Source of the DNA: Pseudomonas xantholysinigenes
GTDB lineage: Bacteria > Pseudomonadota > Gammaproteobacteria > Pseudomonadales > Pseudomonadaceae
NCBI RefSeq assembly: GCF_014268885.2
Contig: NZ_CP077095.1
Span: 2,795,501-2,859,500, forward strand
Length of the DNA: 64,000 bases
Reading direction: 5' to 3'
This document shows, one piece after another, positions 9,345 through 18,453 of this stretch. The notes under the pieces were generated by a model, which saw only the letters and a program-made list of their open reading frames with translations, did not search any database and was not told where the DNA came from. The translations under genes and the position numbers were made by a program. The stretch's first letter is position 1; each line of letters starts with the position of its first letter.

Positions 9345-9855
9345 GCTGATCGTCGGCGACCGCGGCGCCCGGGCCCAGCAGCCGGGCGACCTGGCGCGGG
9401 CCTGGGCGGTGCTGGCCGAGGTGATGGACCCGGAAGTACCAGTGGTCAGCGTGGTCGACCTGGGGATCGTCCGCGACCTCGACTGGCGCGCCGGGCACCT
9501 GCACCTGGTGGTGACCCCGACCTACTCCGGCTGCCCGGCCACCGAGGTGATCGAGGGCGATATCCGCCAGGCCCTGGAGCATGCCGGGTTTCCGGCCCCG
9601 GCCGTGGAGCGCCGGCTGACCCCGGCCTGGAGCACCGACTGGATCAGCACCCTGGGCCGTGAACGCCTGCTCGCCTATGGCATCGCCCCGCCCGAGGGCG
9701 GCGCCAGCCTGCACGGGCACAGCCCCGTGGTGTGCTGCCCGCAATGCGCCAGTGGCGATACCGAGTTGCTCAGCGAGTTTGGCTCCACCGCCTGCAAGGC
9801 CCTGTACCGCTGCCGCGCCTGCCTGGAACCGTTCGACTATTTCAAATGCCTATGA
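9331..9855 (+). CDS. paaD: epoxidase assembly protein PaaD (MIP18/DUF59 family)
   Basis: 174-residue protein with an N-terminal DUF59 domain (EVMDPEVPVVSVVDLGIVRD, TYSGCPATEVIEGDI) related to iron-sulfur assembly factors. A C-terminal zinc-ribbon follows, with CPQC and CRAC pairs ending DYFKCL. PaaD is not part of the purified epoxidase complex and is presumed to help mature the Fe-S cluster of PaaE or the diiron site of PaaA. The ATG at 9331 sits inside the 3' end of paaC, giving translational coupling. Confidence 0.9.
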   Translation: MRPGELIVGDRGARAQQPGDLARAWAVLAEVMDPEVPVVSVVDLGIVRDLDWRAGHLHLVVTPTYSGCPATEVIEGDIRQALEHAGFPAPAVERRLTPAWSTDWISTLGRERLLAYGIAPPEGGASLHGHSPVVCCPQCASGDTELLSEFGSTACKALYRCRACLEPFDYFKCL

Positions 9856-9870
9856 GCCGTGGAGATCACC

Positions 9871-10947
9871 ATGAGCCAGTTTCACCGCCTGACCATCAAG
9901 CAAGTGCGTCAGGAAACACGCGATGCCGTGTCCATTGCCTTCGACGTGCCAAGCCACCTGCAGGACGATTTCCGCTTCACCCAGGGCCAGTACCTGGTCA
10001 TGCGCACCCAGCTGGACGATGAGGAAGTCCGCCGTTCCTACTCGATCTGCAGCGCGGTGCACGACGGCGAGCTGCGCGTGGCCGTCAAGCGCGTGCCTGG
10101 CGGGCGCTTCTCGGCGTTTGCCAACGATGTGCTCAAGGCCGGCCAGCAACTGGAGGTAATGCCGCCATCGGGCAGTTTCTTCGTGCCGCTGGATCCGGCG
10201 CGCCAGGGGCATTACCTGGGCGTTGCCGCCGGCAGTGGCATTACCCCGATCCTGTCGTTGATCGCCACCACCCTGGCCCACGAGCCGCATAGCCGTTTCA
10301 CCCTGCTGTACGGCAACCGCGCCAGTGGCAGCGCGTTGTTCCGCGACCGCCTGGAAGACCTGAAGAACCAATACCTGGAGCGCCTGAACCTGATCTTCGT
10401 GTTCAGCCGCGAGCAACAGGACGTCGACCTCTACAACGGCCGTATCGACGCCGACAAGTGCGGCCAGCTGTTCTCCCGCTGGCTGGATGTGCCGAGCCTC
10501 GACGCGGCCTTCATCTGCGGCCCCCAGGCCATGACCGAGACCGTACGCGACAGCCTGCAGGCCAATGGCATGGACAAGGCGCGCATCCACTTCGAGCTGT
10601 TCGCCGCCGCCGGTGGCGAGGCCCGCCGTGAAGCCCGCGAGGCGGCGCGCCAGCTCGACGCCAGCAGCAGCCAGATCACCGTGATCAGCGATGGCCGCGC
10701 CCTGGCGTTCGACCTGCCACGCAATACCGTCAGCGTGCTCGATGCCGGCAATGCGATTGGCGCCGAACTGCCTTACTCGTGCAAGGCCGGGGTGTGCTCG
10801 ACCTGCAAGTGCAAGGTGATCGAGGGCGAGGTCGAGATGGACAGCAACCATGCCCTGGAAGACTACGAAGTGGCGGCCGGCTATGTGCTGTCGTGCCAGA
10901 GCTTCCCGATCAGCGACAAGGTGGTGCTCGACTTCGACCAGCTTTGA
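9871..10947 (+). CDS. paaE: phenylacetyl-CoA epoxidase reductase PaaE
   Basis: 358-residue NAD(P)H-dependent oxidoreductase that feeds electrons to the PaaA diiron centre. The FAD-binding motif RRSYSICS, the NAD-binding GVAAGSGITPILSLI and a C-terminal plant-type 2Fe-2S ferredoxin domain (CKAGVCSTCKC, then a final Cys in LSCQSF) occur in the order of class IA-type reductases. A GTG at 9859 is in frame, but GGAG at 9861-9864 lies 6 bases before the ATG at 9871, so the ATG is preferred. It is the last gene before a REP pair. Confidence 0.94.
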   Translation: MSQFHRLTIKQVRQETRDAVSIAFDVPSHLQDDFRFTQGQYLVMRTQLDDEEVRRSYSICSAVHDGELRVAVKRVPGGRFSAFANDVLKAGQQLEVMPPSGSFFVPLDPARQGHYLGVAAGSGITPILSLIATTLAHEPHSRFTLLYGNRASGSALFRDRLEDLKNQYLERLNLIFVFSREQQDVDLYNGRIDADKCGQLFSRWLDVPSLDAAFICGPQAMTETVRDSLQANGMDKARIHFELFAAAGGEARREAREAARQLDASSSQITVISDGRALAFDLPRNTVSVLDAGNAIGAELPYSCKAGVCSTCKCKVIEGEVEMDSNHALEDYEVAAGYVLSCQSFPISDKVVLDFDQL

Positions 10948-10960
10948 TACCGCGCTGCCT

Positions 10961-11072
10961 CTTTCGCGGGCAAACCCGCTCCCACAGGACTAGTGCTGCC
11001 CCAGGTCTTCAGGAGCAGCACCGGCCCAAAAGGCACCGACAGGCCTGTGGGAGCGGGCTTGCCCGCGAAGAG
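10961..11072. repeat. inverted pair of REP elements
   Basis: CTTTCGCGGGCAAACCCGCT with CCCACAGG (10961-10988) is the inverse of CCTGTGGGAGCGGGCTTGCC (from 11044). This forms a BIME-like pair between paaE and the next gene. It may stabilise or attenuate the paaABCDE transcript. Confidence 0.85.
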
Positions 11073-11141
11073 GCCAGCACCGAAACCCGCAACACCCGCG
11101 TGACCTGAAAAACAATTACAACAACCAGAGAGAACGCTCCC

Positions 11142-11450
11142 ATGACCCCTGAACGCATCGCGTCCATCAGTAACCACCCCGATTTCCAGCAACTGATCCG
11201 CCGCAAGCGCCGCCTCAACGGCAGCCTGACCCTGGTCATGCTCGTGGCCTACTACGGCTTCGTCCTGCTGGTGGCTTTCGCCCCCGGCGTGCTTGGCCAG
11301 TCGCTCAATGGCGGGGTGACCAGCGTCGGCATGCTGGTCGGCGTGCTGATGGTGTTGCTGTCCTTCCTGCTGACCGGCCTTTACACCCACCGCGCCAACA
11401 GCGTGCTCGACCCGCTCAACGACAAGCTCCGCCAGGAGTGTGCGCAATGA
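11142..11450 (+). CDS. DUF485 small membrane protein, partner of the downstream symporter
   Basis: 102-residue inner-membrane protein with two predicted transmembrane helices ([20 protein letters not shown] and [19 protein letters not shown]) and the DUF485 C-terminus [19 protein letters not shown]485 genes (such as yjcH) are almost always coupled to acetate-permease-type sodium:solute symporters, and here the stop overlaps the symporter start by 4 bases. Its function is not established; it is probably an accessory subunit of the transporter. Confidence 0.88.
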   Translation: MTPERIASISNHPDFQQLIRRKRRLNGSLTLVMLVAYYGFVLLVAFAPGVLGQSLNGGVTSVGMLVGVLMVLLSFLLTGLYTHRANSVLDPLNDKLRQECAQ

Positions 11451-13009
11451 ACTGGCCGGCCATCTCGATGTTCCTGGTGTTCGTCTGCTTCACCCTGCTG
11501 GTGACCCGCTGGGCCGCCCTGCGCACCCGTTCGGCCAGCGATTTCTACACTGCCGGCGGCGGCTTGAGCGGCATGCAGAACGGCCTGGCGATCGCCGGTG
11601 ACATGATCAGCGCGGCCTCGTTCCTGGGCATTTCGGCCATGATGTTCCTCAACGGCTACGACGGCCTGCTGTATGCCCTGGGCGTGCTGGCCGGCTGGCC
11701 GATCATCCTGTTCCTGATCGCCGAGCGTCTGCGCAACCTGGGCAAGTACACTTTCGCCGACGTGGTCTCCTATCGCCTGGCCCAGGCTCCGGTGCGGCTG
11801 ACCTCGGCCTTCGGCACCCTGGCCGTGGCGCTGATGTACCTGGTGGCGCAGATGGTCGGTGCCGGCAAGCTGATCGAGCTGTTGTTCGGCATCAGCTACC
11901 TCTATGCGGTGATGCTGGTGGGCGTGCTGATGGTGCTGTACGTGACCTTCGGCGGCATGCTCGCCACCACCTGGGTGCAGATCATCAAGGCGGTGATGCT
12001 GCTGGCGGGGACCAGCTTCATGGCCTTCATGGTGCTGAGGCACTTCGGTTTCAGTACCGAGACGTTGTTCGCCAGTGCCGTGGCCGTGCATGCCAAGGGC
12101 CAGGCGATCATGGCCCCGGGGGCGCTGCTGGCCAACCCGGTGGATGCCATTTCGCTGGGCCTGGGGATGATGTTCGGCACCGCCGGGCTGCCGCATATCC
12201 TCATGCGTTTCTTCACCGTCAGCGATGCCCGCGAGGCACGCAAGAGCGTGTTCTACGCCACCGGCTTCATCGGCTACTTCTACCTGCTGCTGATCGTCAT
12301 CGGCTTCGGCGCCATCGTCATGGTCGGTACCGAGCCTGCCTACCGCGACGCCAGCGGCGCGATCATCGGCGGCGGCAACATGGTCGCGGTGCACCTGGCC
12401 CAGGCGGTGGGCGGCAACCTGTTCCTCGGTTTCATCTCGGCGGTGGCCTTCGCCACCATCCTCGCCGTGGTCGCGGGCCTGGCGCTGTCCGCCGCCTCGG
12501 CGGTGTCCCACGACCTGTACGCCTGCGTGGTGCGCCAGGGCCAGGCCAGTGAACAGGAGGAAATGCGCGTATCGCGCCTGGCCACCCTGGTGATCGGCCT
12601 GCTGGCGGTAGTGCTGGGCCTGGCGTTCGAGGCGCAGAACATCGCCTTCCTCTCCGGCCTGGTGTTGGCCGTGGCGGCCTCGGTGAATTTCCCGGTATTG
12701 CTGCTCTCGATGTTCTGGCAAGGCCTGACCACCCGCGGCGCGGTGTGCGGCAGCCTGGCCGGGCTGGTCTCGGCGATCGCGCTGGTGGTGCTGGGCCCGG
12801 CGGTGTGGGTCAACGTGCTGCACCACGAGCAGGCGGTGTTCCCGTACAGCAACCCGGCGCTGTTCTCCATGTCGCTGGCGTTCTTCGCCGCCTGGCTCGG
12901 CTCGGTCACCGATGGTTCCGAGCGCGCCCAGGCCGAGCGTGGGCGCTATTTGGCCCAGTTCATCCGCTCCATGACCGGTATCGGCGCCGCGAGCGCCAGC
13001 AAGCACTGA
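11447..13009 (+). CDS. paaL: sodium:solute symporter, probable phenylacetate permease
   Basis: 520-residue inner-membrane symporter of the SSS family, related to acetate permease ActP. About 13 hydrophobic segments are visible. Motifs include [22 protein letters not shown] and [25 protein letters not shown], both characteristic of the ActP subgroup. In P. putida the gene at this place (phaJ/paaL) imports phenylacetate; substrate assignment here rests on position inside the paa cluster. The ATG at 11447 is preferred over an upstream in-frame GTG because CAGGAG lies 8 bases before it. Confidence 0.85.
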   Translation: MNWPAISMFLVFVCFTLLVTRWAALRTRSASDFYTAGGGLSGMQNGLAIAGDMISAASFLGISAMMFLNGYDGLLYALGVLAGWPIILFLIAERLRNLGKYTFADVVSYRLAQAPVRLTSAFGTLAVALMYLVAQMVGAGKLIELLFGISYLYAVMLVGVLMVLYVTFGGMLATTWVQIIKAVMLLAGTSFMAFMVLRHFGFSTETLFASAVAVHAKGQAIMAPGALLANPVDAISLGLGMMFGTAGLPHILMRFFTVSDAREARKSVFYATGFIGYFYLLLIVIGFGAIVMVGTEPAYRDASGAIIGGGNMVAVHLAQAVGGNLFLGFISAVAFATILAVVAGLALSAASAVSHDLYACVVRQGQASEQEEMRVSRLATLVIGLLAVVLGLAFEAQNIAFLSGLVLAVAASVNFPVLLLSMFWQGLTTRGAVCGSLAGLVSAIALVVLGPAVWVNVLHHEQAVFPYSNPALFSMSLAFFAAWLGSVTDGSERAQAERGRYLAQFIRSMTGIGAASASKH

Positions 13010-13038
13010 TAAAAACCACCACGTCGGGTACAACAACA

Positions 13039-14271
13039 ATGAACCGCACGCACCTCTCGCCAGCCGTGTGGCTGGCGGCGCTCGCCCTGCCTATGCCAGC
13101 CATGGCGGACTTCATCGCAGACAGCCATGCGCGCATCGACCTGCGCAACCACTACATCAACCGCGACTTCCGCCAGCCGGGCGCGGCGCAGAGCAAGGCC
13201 GAGGAATGGGGCCAGGGCTTTACCGCGCGCCTGGAGTCGGGCTTCAGCGAAGGCCCGGTCGGCTTCGGCCTGGACGCCATGGGCCAACTGGGCATCAAGC
13301 TCGACTCCAGCCGCGACCGGCGCAATACCGGCCTGTTGCCCTACGGCCCACGCAGCCTGGAACCGGTGGACGACTACAGCGAGCTGGGCCTGACCGGCAA
13401 GCTGCGGGTATCGAAAAGCACCCTGCGCCTGGGCACCTTGCAACCGATTCTGCCGGTGGTGGTGTACAACGACACGCGCCTGCTGGCCTCGACTTTCCAG
13501 GGCGGCCTGCTGACCAGCCAGGAGCTCGACGGCCTGACCGTCAACGGCGGGCGCCTGACCAAGGCCAACCTGCGCGATTCCTCGGGGCGCGACGACATCG
13601 GCTATGGCGCCGCCGTCAGCGACCACTTCGACTTCGCCGGCGGCAGTTACGCACTCACCGCGCAGACCAGCGTCAGCTACTACTACGCCAAGCTCGAGGA
13701 CATCTATCGCCAGCAATACTTCGGTTTGCTGCACAGCCAACCCCTGGCCGAAGGTGTCAGCCTGCGCGGCGACCTGCGTTACTTCGACAGCCGCGGCGAT
13801 GGCGCCGAGCGCGCCGGGCGCATCGACAACCGCAACTTCAACGCCATGTTCACCCTGGGGGTGAAGGCCCACAAGTTCACCGCCACCTGGCAGCAGATGT
13901 CTGGCGACAGCGCGTTTCCGTTCCTCAATGGCGGCGACCCCTACACCGTCAACCTGGTCACCTGGAACACCTTCACCCGCGCCGGGCTCGACTCCTGGCA
14001 ACTGCGCTACGACTACGATTTCGTCGCCCTGGGCATTCCCGGCCTGAGCTTCATGACCCGCTACACCGACGGCCGCCACGCCCAGACCGCGACGCTGGAC
14101 AACGGGCGCGAACGCGAGCGTGACACCGACCTCACCTACGTCATCCAGAGCGGCCCGTTCAAGGACGTCAGCCTGCGCTGGCGCAACGTCACCTTTCGCT
14201 CCGGCAACGGCCTGACCAGCGCCGTGGACGAGAACCGCCTGATCATCGGCTACACCTTGGCCCTTTGGTAA
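13039..14271 (+). CDS. phaK: OprD-family outer-membrane porin, probable phenylacetate channel
   Basis: 410-residue protein with a signal peptide (MNRTHLSPAVWLAALALPMPAMA, cleaved about residue 23) and an OprD-type beta-barrel. It starts DFIADSHARIDLRNHYINRDF, and family segments GFTARLESGFSEGPVGFGLDA and DENRLIIGYTLALW close the barrel. OprD porins are substrate-selective channels for small acids and amino acids. Position between the permease and paaZ matches PhaK, described in P. putida U as the phenylacetate-uptake porin. The specific substrate is inferred from context. Confidence 0.86.
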   Translation: MNRTHLSPAVWLAALALPMPAMADFIADSHARIDLRNHYINRDFRQPGAAQSKAEEWGQGFTARLESGFSEGPVGFGLDAMGQLGIKLDSSRDRRNTGLLPYGPRSLEPVDDYSELGLTGKLRVSKSTLRLGTLQPILPVVVYNDTRLLASTFQGGLLTSQELDGLTVNGGRLTKANLRDSSGRDDIGYGAAVSDHFDFAGGSYALTAQTSVSYYYAKLEDIYRQQYFGLLHSQPLAEGVSLRGDLRYFDSRGDGAERAGRIDNRNFNAMFTLGVKAHKFTATWQQMSGDSAFPFLNGGDPYTVNLVTWNTFTRAGLDSWQLRYDYDFVALGIPGLSFMTRYTDGRHAQTATLDNGRERERDTDLTYVIQSGPFKDVSLRWRNVTFRSGNGLTSAVDENRLIIGYTLALW

Positions 14272-14292
14272 TTGCCCCAAGAGGAGAACAGC

Positions 14293-16347
14293 ATGTCCGA
14301 CGCCCCTACCCTGCAAAGCTTCATTGCCGGCCGCTGGCTTGGCCGGCACGGCGCCCAGGCCCTGCGCAGCGCCCTCGATGGCCATACCCTGGCCTACAGT
14401 CACGAAGAACGCCCGGACTTCGCCGAAGCCGTGGCCTTCGCCCGTGGCCAAGGCCTCCAGCAACTGCTGGCTCTGGACTTCCAGCAGCGCGCCGCCCGGC
14501 TCAAGGCCCTGGCGTTGTACCTGGCCGAGCGCAAGGAGCAGCTCTACGCCCTCTCCCATCATTCCGGCGCCACCCGTGCCGACAGCTGGATCGACATCGA
14601 GGGCGGCAACGCCACGCTGTTCACCTATGCCAGCCTGGGCCGGCGCGAACTGCCTTCAGGCAACCTGGTGCACGAAGGCCCGGCGATCCCCCTGGGCAAG
14701 CACGGCCATTTCGCCGGCAGCCATATCCTGGTGCCGCGCAGCGGCGTGGCGGTGCATATCAACGCCTTCAACTTCCCGATCTGGGGCCTGCTGGAGAAGT
14801 TCGCCCCGACCTTCCTCGCCGGCATGCCGTGCATCGTCAAGCCGGCCACCGCCACCAGCTACCTGACCGAAGCCGTGGTGCGGCTGATGGATGCATCCGG
14901 GTTGCTGCCGGCCGGCAGCCTGCAACTGGTGATTGGCGGCACCGGCGACCTGCTCGAACGCCTCCAGGGCCAGGACCTGGTGACCTTCACCGGTTCCGCC
15001 GATACCGCCGCCAAGCTGCGCGTCACGCCCAACCTGATCCGCCACTCGGTGCCCTTCAACGCCGAAGCCGACTCGCTCAACTGCGCGATCCTCGGCCCGG
15101 ATGTCAGCCCTGACAGCGAAGAGTTCGCCCTGTACATCAATGAGGTGGCCCGGGAAATGACCACCAAGGCCGGGCAGAAGTGCACGGCGATTCGCCGCCT
15201 CATCGTCCCGGCCAGGCACCTGGATGCCGTGGCCACGCGCCTGCGCGAGCAGTTGCGCCAGGTGGTGGTGGGCGACCCCGCGGTCGCGGGGGTGCGCATG
15301 GGCGCCCTGGCTTCCCATGAGCAGCAACGCGATGTCGGCGAGCGGGTGCGCCAGTTGCTGGGCAGCTGCGAGCAACTGCTCGGTGCCAGCGACGGCTTCG
15401 CCCCGCTGGGTGGCGGCGTGGCCGAGGGCGCCTTCTTCGCCCCGACCCTGCTGCGTGCCCGCGATCCCCACGCCGAGGGCGGCGCCCATGATATCGAGGC
15501 CTTCGGCCCGGTGAGCACGCTGATGGCCTACGACGACCTCGACGAGGCCCTGGCCCTGGCGGCCCGCGGCAAGGGCAGCCTGGTGGCGACCTTGGTCACC
15601 GCCGACCGCGCCGTGGCGGCCAAGGCCATCCCCCAGGCCGCGGCCTGGCACGGCCGACTGCTGGTGCTTGACCGCGAGGCGGCCAAGGAGTCCACCGGCC
15701 ACGGCTCGCCGCTGCCGCAACTCAAACATGGTGGCCCCGGTCGCGCCGGGGGCGGCGAGGAACTGGGCGGCCTGCGCGCAGTGAAGCATTACCTGCAGCG
15801 CGCCGCGGTGCAGGGCTCGCCGAGCATGCTGACGGCGGTCACCGGCGAGTATGTGCGCGGCGCCGAGGTCATCGAGCACGGTGGACACCCGTTCCGCCGC
15901 TACTTCGACGAGCTGCGCATCGGCGAATCGCTGCTCACCCACCGACGCACGGTGACCGAGGCCGACCTGGTCAATTTCGGGTGCCTGTCGGGCGACCACT
16001 TCTACATGCACTTCGACGACATCGCCGCGCGCCAGTCGCAGTTCGGCAAGCGTATCGCCCACGGCTACTTCGTGCTGTCAGCGGCCGCCGGGCTGTTCGT
16101 CTCGCCCGGGGAAGGCCCGGTGCTGGCCAACTACGGGCTGGACACCCTGCGTTTCATCACCCCGGTGGGCATTGGCGACACCATCCAGGCGCGGCTGACC
16201 TGCAAGCGCAAGATCGACCAGGGCAAGGCCAGCCCGCTGGGGCAAGCGCAAGGCGTGGTGGCCTGGGATGTGGAGGTGACCAACCAGTTGGGCGAGCTGG
16301 TCGCCAGCTACGACATCCTGACCCTGGTAGCCAAGCAAACCGCTTGA
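14293..16347 (+). CDS. paaZ: bifunctional oxepin-CoA hydrolase / semialdehyde dehydrogenase PaaZ
   Basis: 684-residue fusion that opens the seven-membered oxepin-CoA ring and oxidises the resulting aldehyde to 3-oxo-5,6-dehydrosuberyl-CoA. Residues 1 to about 520 are an aldehyde dehydrogenase with the catalytic Cys near 297 ([10 protein letters not shown]). From about 525 onward lies a MaoC-type (R)-hydratase domain ([14 protein letters not shown] near residue 565, [12 protein letters not shown]). The start at 14293 follows GAGGAG by 6 bases; the upstream open frame is spurious. Both catalytic halves look intact. Confidence 0.94.
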   Translation: MSDAPTLQSFIAGRWLGRHGAQALRSALDGHTLAYSHEERPDFAEAVAFARGQGLQQLLALDFQQRAARLKALALYLAERKEQLYALSHHSGATRADSWIDIEGGNATLFTYASLGRRELPSGNLVHEGPAIPLGKHGHFAGSHILVPRSGVAVHINAFNFPIWGLLEKFAPTFLAGMPCIVKPATATSYLTEAVVRLMDASGLLPAGSLQLVIGGTGDLLERLQGQDLVTFTGSADTAAKLRVTPNLIRHSVPFNAEADSLNCAILGPDVSPDSEEFALYINEVAREMTTKAGQKCTAIRRLIVPARHLDAVATRLREQLRQVVVGDPAVAGVRMGALASHEQQRDVGERVRQLLGSCEQLLGASDGFAPLGGGVAEGAFFAPTLLRARDPHAEGGAHDIEAFGPVSTLMAYDDLDEALALAARGKGSLVATLVTADRAVAAKAIPQAAAWHGRLLVLDREAAKESTGHGSPLPQLKHGGPGRAGGGEELGGLRAVKHYLQRAAVQGSPSMLTAVTGEYVRGAEVIEHGGHPFRRYFDELRIGESLLTHRRTVTEADLVNFGCLSGDHFYMHFDDIAARQSQFGKRIAHGYFVLSAAAGLFVSPGEGPVLANYGLDTLRFITPVGIGDTIQARLTCKRKIDQGKASPLGQAQGVVAWDVEVTNQLGELVASYDILTLVAKQTA

Positions 16348-16363
16348 AACCCGGCCCCGACAA

Positions 16364-16386
16364 CCCTGCGGCCTATCGCCGCAGGG
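16364..16386 (+). terminator. hairpin downstream of paaZ
   Basis: CCCTGCGGC (16364-16372) and GCCGCAGGG (16378-16386) form a 9-bp stem with a 5-base loop, 17 bases after the paaZ stop. There is no T-run, so it may be a stabiliser or a rho-assisted terminator. Confidence 0.55.
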
Positions 16387-16395
16387 CTCACCCCC

Positions 16396-16423
16396 TTGGC
16401 AAATTCTGCACAGCCCGTAAAAT
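16396..16423 (+). promoter_or_regulatory. candidate sigma-70 promoter for the downstream MFS gene
   Basis: TTGGCA (16396-16401) and TAAAAT (16418-16423) are 16 bp apart. The leader to the ATG at 16641 would be about 210 bases. It contains no convincing ORF and no riboswitch I recognise. Confidence 0.5.
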
Positions 16424-16640
16424 CCCGCCTCCTTTTGCGTCGCCCTAGCCGGTGGCAACCGCCGCAAAGACCGCGTCCGTGCCTTACCACATCGCGCATG
16501 TGCCACAGGCTCAACCGCCCCCGCCCGGCCTTTCCAATACAGGCCCCGCGGTTGAATCTTGCCAAGGTCGCATCCTGCCCAGGCGCAGCGCTCGCGCGTC
16601 CAACCAGCGCGCACCCGCGATTTCCAACCTTGAGGTATGT

Positions 16641-17933
16641 ATGTCCCCGCGTTTGCTGGCGATGGCGCTGGCACCCCTGCTCGGTTTGTTCATCATTGCC
16701 CTGGGCAATGGCTTCCTGTCTTCACTGACCACCCTGCGCCTGGGCGCCGCCGGCGAATCGGCGACCACCATCGGCGTGGTGTCCTCGGCGTATTTCATCG
16801 GCCTGACCCTGGGCGCGGTGTTCAATGATCGGTTGATCCTGCGCATCGGCCATATCCGCGCCTACAGCAGCTTCGCCGCGCTGATCGGCGCGACCATCCT
16901 GCTGCAGGGCCTGTTCTACGACACCACCTGGTGGTCGGTGCTGCGCCTGATCAATGGCTGGGCCGCGGTGGGCGTGTTCCTGGTGATTGAAAGCTGGTTG
17001 CTGCTGGCCGGCGACGCCAAGATCCGGGGTCGCCTGCTGGCGCTGTACATGATCGCCTTCTACGGCGCCGGGGTCATCGCCCAGGCTGCCCTGGGCGAGA
17101 TCACCAGTCTGGGCGACACCGCGCCGTTCATGCTCGCCGGCATGCTGGCGACACTGTCGGTGCTGCCGATCGTGATCCTGCCACGGGTGTCGCCGCTGCT
17201 GGACCAGGTCGAGCCGCTCAAGCCGCGCCAGTTGCTGGGCGTGGCGCCGACCGGGCTGGTCGGCTGCTTCGGCTCCGGCGTGGCCATCGCGGCCATCTAT
17301 ACCCTGCTGCCGCTGTACCTGCAGCGTACCGGCATGGACGTGGGCGAGGTCGGCGGCATGATGGCCTGGGTCATCCTCGGCGCCATGCTCCTGCAATACC
17401 CGGTGGGCCGCTGGTCCGACCGCAAGGACCGGCAGACCGTGCTGATCGCCCTGGCCGCGCTGTGCACCGTGCTGTCGGTGCTGATCGTGCTGCTGCCGAC
17501 CGACACGGCGCTGCTGCCGGCCCTGTTGTTCCTGCTCGGTGGCGGCGTGTTCGCGCTGTATCCGGTGGCGGTCAGCAGCGCCGCCGACCGCGCCCCGGCC
17601 GACGCGCTGGTGCCGATGATCCAGGGGCTGCTGCTGATCAACTCGCTGGGCTCGGCCCTGGCCCCGCTGGCCATTTCGCCGATGATGACCGCCTACGGTG
17701 AAGTCGGGCTGTTCTGGGCCTTCGCGGTGATCAACCTGGCCATGGTCGGCTTCTTCCTGTGGCGTCGCGGCAAGCGCCCGGCCCCTGAGCACCCGGCGCC
17801 GTTCGCCGCGACCACGACCTTCTCGCCGACCGGCGCGGAACTACGGGTGACCGAAGACTTGATGCACGCCGCCCAGGAGCATCCGACCCTGGATGCGATG
17901 GAAGCGCCGACGCCGCGCCCCGACGCCAGCTGA
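16641..17933 (+). CDS. MFS transporter, YcaD-like
   Basis: 430-residue major-facilitator transporter with 12 hydrophobic segments. The start MSPRLLAMALAPLLGLFIIA at 16641 is preceded by TTGAGG at 5 bases. The first membrane helix begins immediately, whereas the longer in-frame extension to 16452 is basic and Pro-rich and unlike a transporter N-terminus. The segments GFLSSLTTLRLG and RLINGWAAVGVFLVIESWLL resemble the YcaD group of uncharacterised exporters. The last 50 residues form a hydrophilic cytoplasmic tail. Substrate unknown; no link to the paa genes other than proximity. Confidence 0.82.
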   Translation: MSPRLLAMALAPLLGLFIIALGNGFLSSLTTLRLGAAGESATTIGVVSSAYFIGLTLGAVFNDRLILRIGHIRAYSSFAALIGATILLQGLFYDTTWWSVLRLINGWAAVGVFLVIESWLLLAGDAKIRGRLLALYMIAFYGAGVIAQAALGEITSLGDTAPFMLAGMLATLSVLPIVILPRVSPLLDQVEPLKPRQLLGVAPTGLVGCFGSGVAIAAIYTLLPLYLQRTGMDVGEVGGMMAWVILGAMLLQYPVGRWSDRKDRQTVLIALAALCTVLSVLIVLLPTDTALLPALLFLLGGGVFALYPVAVSSAADRAPADALVPMIQGLLLINSLGSALAPLAISPMMTAYGEVGLFWAFAVINLAMVGFFLWRRGKRPAPEHPAPFAATTTFSPTGAELRVTEDLMHAAQEHPTLDAMEAPTPRPDAS

Positions 17934-17940
17934 AAACCCC

Positions 17941-17961
17941 AGGGGCCGCATCGCGGCCCCT
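17941..17961 (+). terminator. hairpin terminator after the MFS gene
   Basis: AGGGGCCGC (17941-17949) pairs with GCGGCCCCT (17953-17961) around a 3-base loop, 8 bases after the stop. The following tract is only weakly T-rich. Confidence 0.6.
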
Positions 17962-18047
17962 GTTCATGACCGGTCGTCGCGCCGTGGGCACCCCGGTGCG
18001 AGATTACCGGCCAAAGCCATGACAGTTCATCCGACAGGAGATGCATC

Positions 18048-18368
18048 ATGGTCCGTAATCGTCCCCTAGCCGTCCTCCTGGCCCTGACCTTGGGCCTGGC
18101 ATCCACCGCCAGTTTCGCCGCTACCGACATGCAGGGCGGAACCCGCCACGGTGAGCATTCATCGGCGGATCAGCCCAAGGGCAAGACGGCCGGTGAAGGC
18201 AGCAGCGTGAACGACCCTGGCGGCAGCCGGGGTAACGACAGCAGCGATACCGGCAGCGACTCGGATGCCGCCGACGGCGCCACTGGTGGCTCGAACAGTA
18301 CTGGCGAGGCAACCGGCAGCGGTGCCGGCGCGTCGGGTGGCACCGCCGAGGACCAGGACAGCCGCTAA
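18048..18368 (+). CDS. small secreted Gly/Ser/Asp-rich protein of unknown function
   Basis: 106-residue protein with a clear signal peptide (MVRNRPLAVLLALTLGLASTASFAA, about 25 residues). The mature part of about 80 residues is dominated by Gly, Ser, Asp, Asn and Thr and lacks Cys and aromatic residues (for example GSDSDAADGATGGSNSTGEA). It is expected to be disordered in the periplasm or outside the cell. An AGGAG site precedes the ATG at good spacing. I do not recognise the family and assign no function. The gene stands alone between a terminator and a REP element. Confidence 0.7.
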   Translation: MVRNRPLAVLLALTLGLASTASFAATDMQGGTRHGEHSSADQPKGKTAGEGSSVNDPGGSRGNDSSDTGSDSDAADGATGGSNSTGEATGSGAGASGGTAEDQDSR

Positions 18369-18383
18369 GGCAAGGCTTGCCCC

Positions 18384-18431
18384 CCTGTGAGAGCGGGCTT
18401 GCCCGCGAACACCGGCGTAGCCGGTGCCAGG
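18384..18431. repeat. REP element with trailing ACCGGC hairpin
   Basis: CCTGTGAGAGCGGGCTTGCC and CGCGAACACCGGCGTAGCCGGTGCCAGG carry the same two palindromic modules as the large arrays at 34 and 46.6 kb. It lies between two convergent genes. Confidence 0.8.
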
Positions 18432-18453
18432 CACCTACCAGCAGGCGCGCTAC

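Noticed and set aside
16452..16640. 63-residue extension of the YcaD-like transporter
   Set aside because: Basic, Pro-rich and not membrane-like; a ribosome site GAGG is placed right before the ATG at 16641.
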